Source: an uncultured Bacilli bacterium
GTDB lineage: Bacteria > Bacillota_I > Bacilli_A > RF39 > UBA660
Assembly: GCA_934096105.1 (NCBI GenBank)
Contig: CAKOLH010000014.1
Coordinates: forward strand, 1 to 22,094
Length of the DNA stretch: 22,094 bases
Reading direction: 5' to 3'
Every line of letters begins with the position of its first letter. Within the stretch, counting starts at the first letter, position 1. The position numbers and the translations under genes were made by a program. This document shows, piece by piece, positions 22,060 through 22,094 of this stretch. Below the pieces are notes generated by a model, which saw only the letters and a program-made list of their open reading frames with translations, ran no database searches and was not told the DNA's origin.

Positions 22060-22088
22060 ATTATATCATTATTTTTTGATATTAGAAA
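22060..22088 (-). promoter_or_regulatory. Promoter of cysS
   Basis: On the - strand, consensus TATAAT (22060-22065) extended by TGA, with a weak -35 (TTTCTA, 22083-22088) at 17 bp. The predicted leader is about 60 bases. Confidence 0.65.
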
Positions 22089-22094
22089 TAAAAA

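Noticed and set aside
21994..22094. T-box riboswitch upstream of cysS
   Set aside because: The promoter leaves only about 60 bases of leader. No T-box consensus, specifier stem or antiterminator pair was seen.
1..22094. Recoded genetic code (TGA as tryptophan)
   Set aside because: Tryptophans are encoded by TGG, and genes such as the ywiB-like gene end at TGA exactly where the family should end.
1..22094. CRISPR array, tRNA, rRNA, insertion sequence or prophage
   Set aside because: No regularly spaced repeats, tRNA T-loop words, transposase motifs or terminal repeats were seen on reading both strands.

Overview
The window is very AT-rich (roughly a quarter G+C by eye), uses standard stop codons (TGA is a stop, tryptophan is TGG) and carries strong GGAGG-type ribosome binding sites. 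It encodes RNA polymerase delta, a class A penicillin-binding protein, HU, and two endospore proteins (SpoIVA, SpoVIF). This points to a low-GC, walled, potentially spore-forming Firmicute of the Bacilli/Erysipelotrichia side, such as an uncultured gut lineage of the RF39 type. The exact taxon is inference.

Layout. Positions 1-112: the 3' end of an upstream gene and its terminator. 156-662: a DIP1984/septicolysin-family protein. 916-2886 (-): a bifunctional peptidoglycan synthase. 2991-5453 (+): a housekeeping operon of a YwiB/DUF1934 barrel, argS and rpoE, closed by a terminator that overlaps the rpoE stop. 5506-7620 (+): a possible 29-codon ORF, then two overlapping genes for the two halves of the acyl-CoA dehydratase activase-related family, with no ATPase or dehydratase subunit nearby. 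7643-9753 (+): a three-gene operon of two divergent paralogous YhhQ/VUT-type membrane proteins and an XRE-S24 regulator that appears to have lost its autocleavage lysine.

9752-13126 (-): a protein-export and surface cluster. Two small secreted or anchored proteins share the same signal-peptide style; one has a TasA-like layout and the other a CBM2-like domain. They are followed by an ER/SipW-type signal peptidase with an extra membrane domain and a DUF5305 protein. 13241-13513 (-): HU, with a perfect palindrome at its predicted transcription start. 13763-14929 (+): an AI-2E/PerM family membrane protein. 14947-18717 (-): der, spoVIF, a C26 glutamine-amidotransferase-like hydrolase and spoIVA. 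The order der ... spoIVA ... HU matches that known from Bacillus, here with spoVIF and the hydrolase inserted. 18766-22094 (-): an unrecognised 153-aa protein, engB/ysxC, a YugP-type zinc metallopeptidase and cysS.

Regulation. Ten candidate vegetative promoters all carry an extended -10 (TGn before the hexamer), and most have a TTGnnn -35 at 16-17 bp. Two sporulation-type promoters can be proposed: sigma-E-like before spoIVA and sigma-K-like before spoVIF. The latter lies in the loop of a terminator-like hairpin whose 3' arm contains the spoVIF ribosome binding site. Several terminators are built over the stop codon of the gene they end.

No tRNA, rRNA, CRISPR array, insertion sequence or prophage was seen. 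All assignments come from reading motifs; no database search was run.
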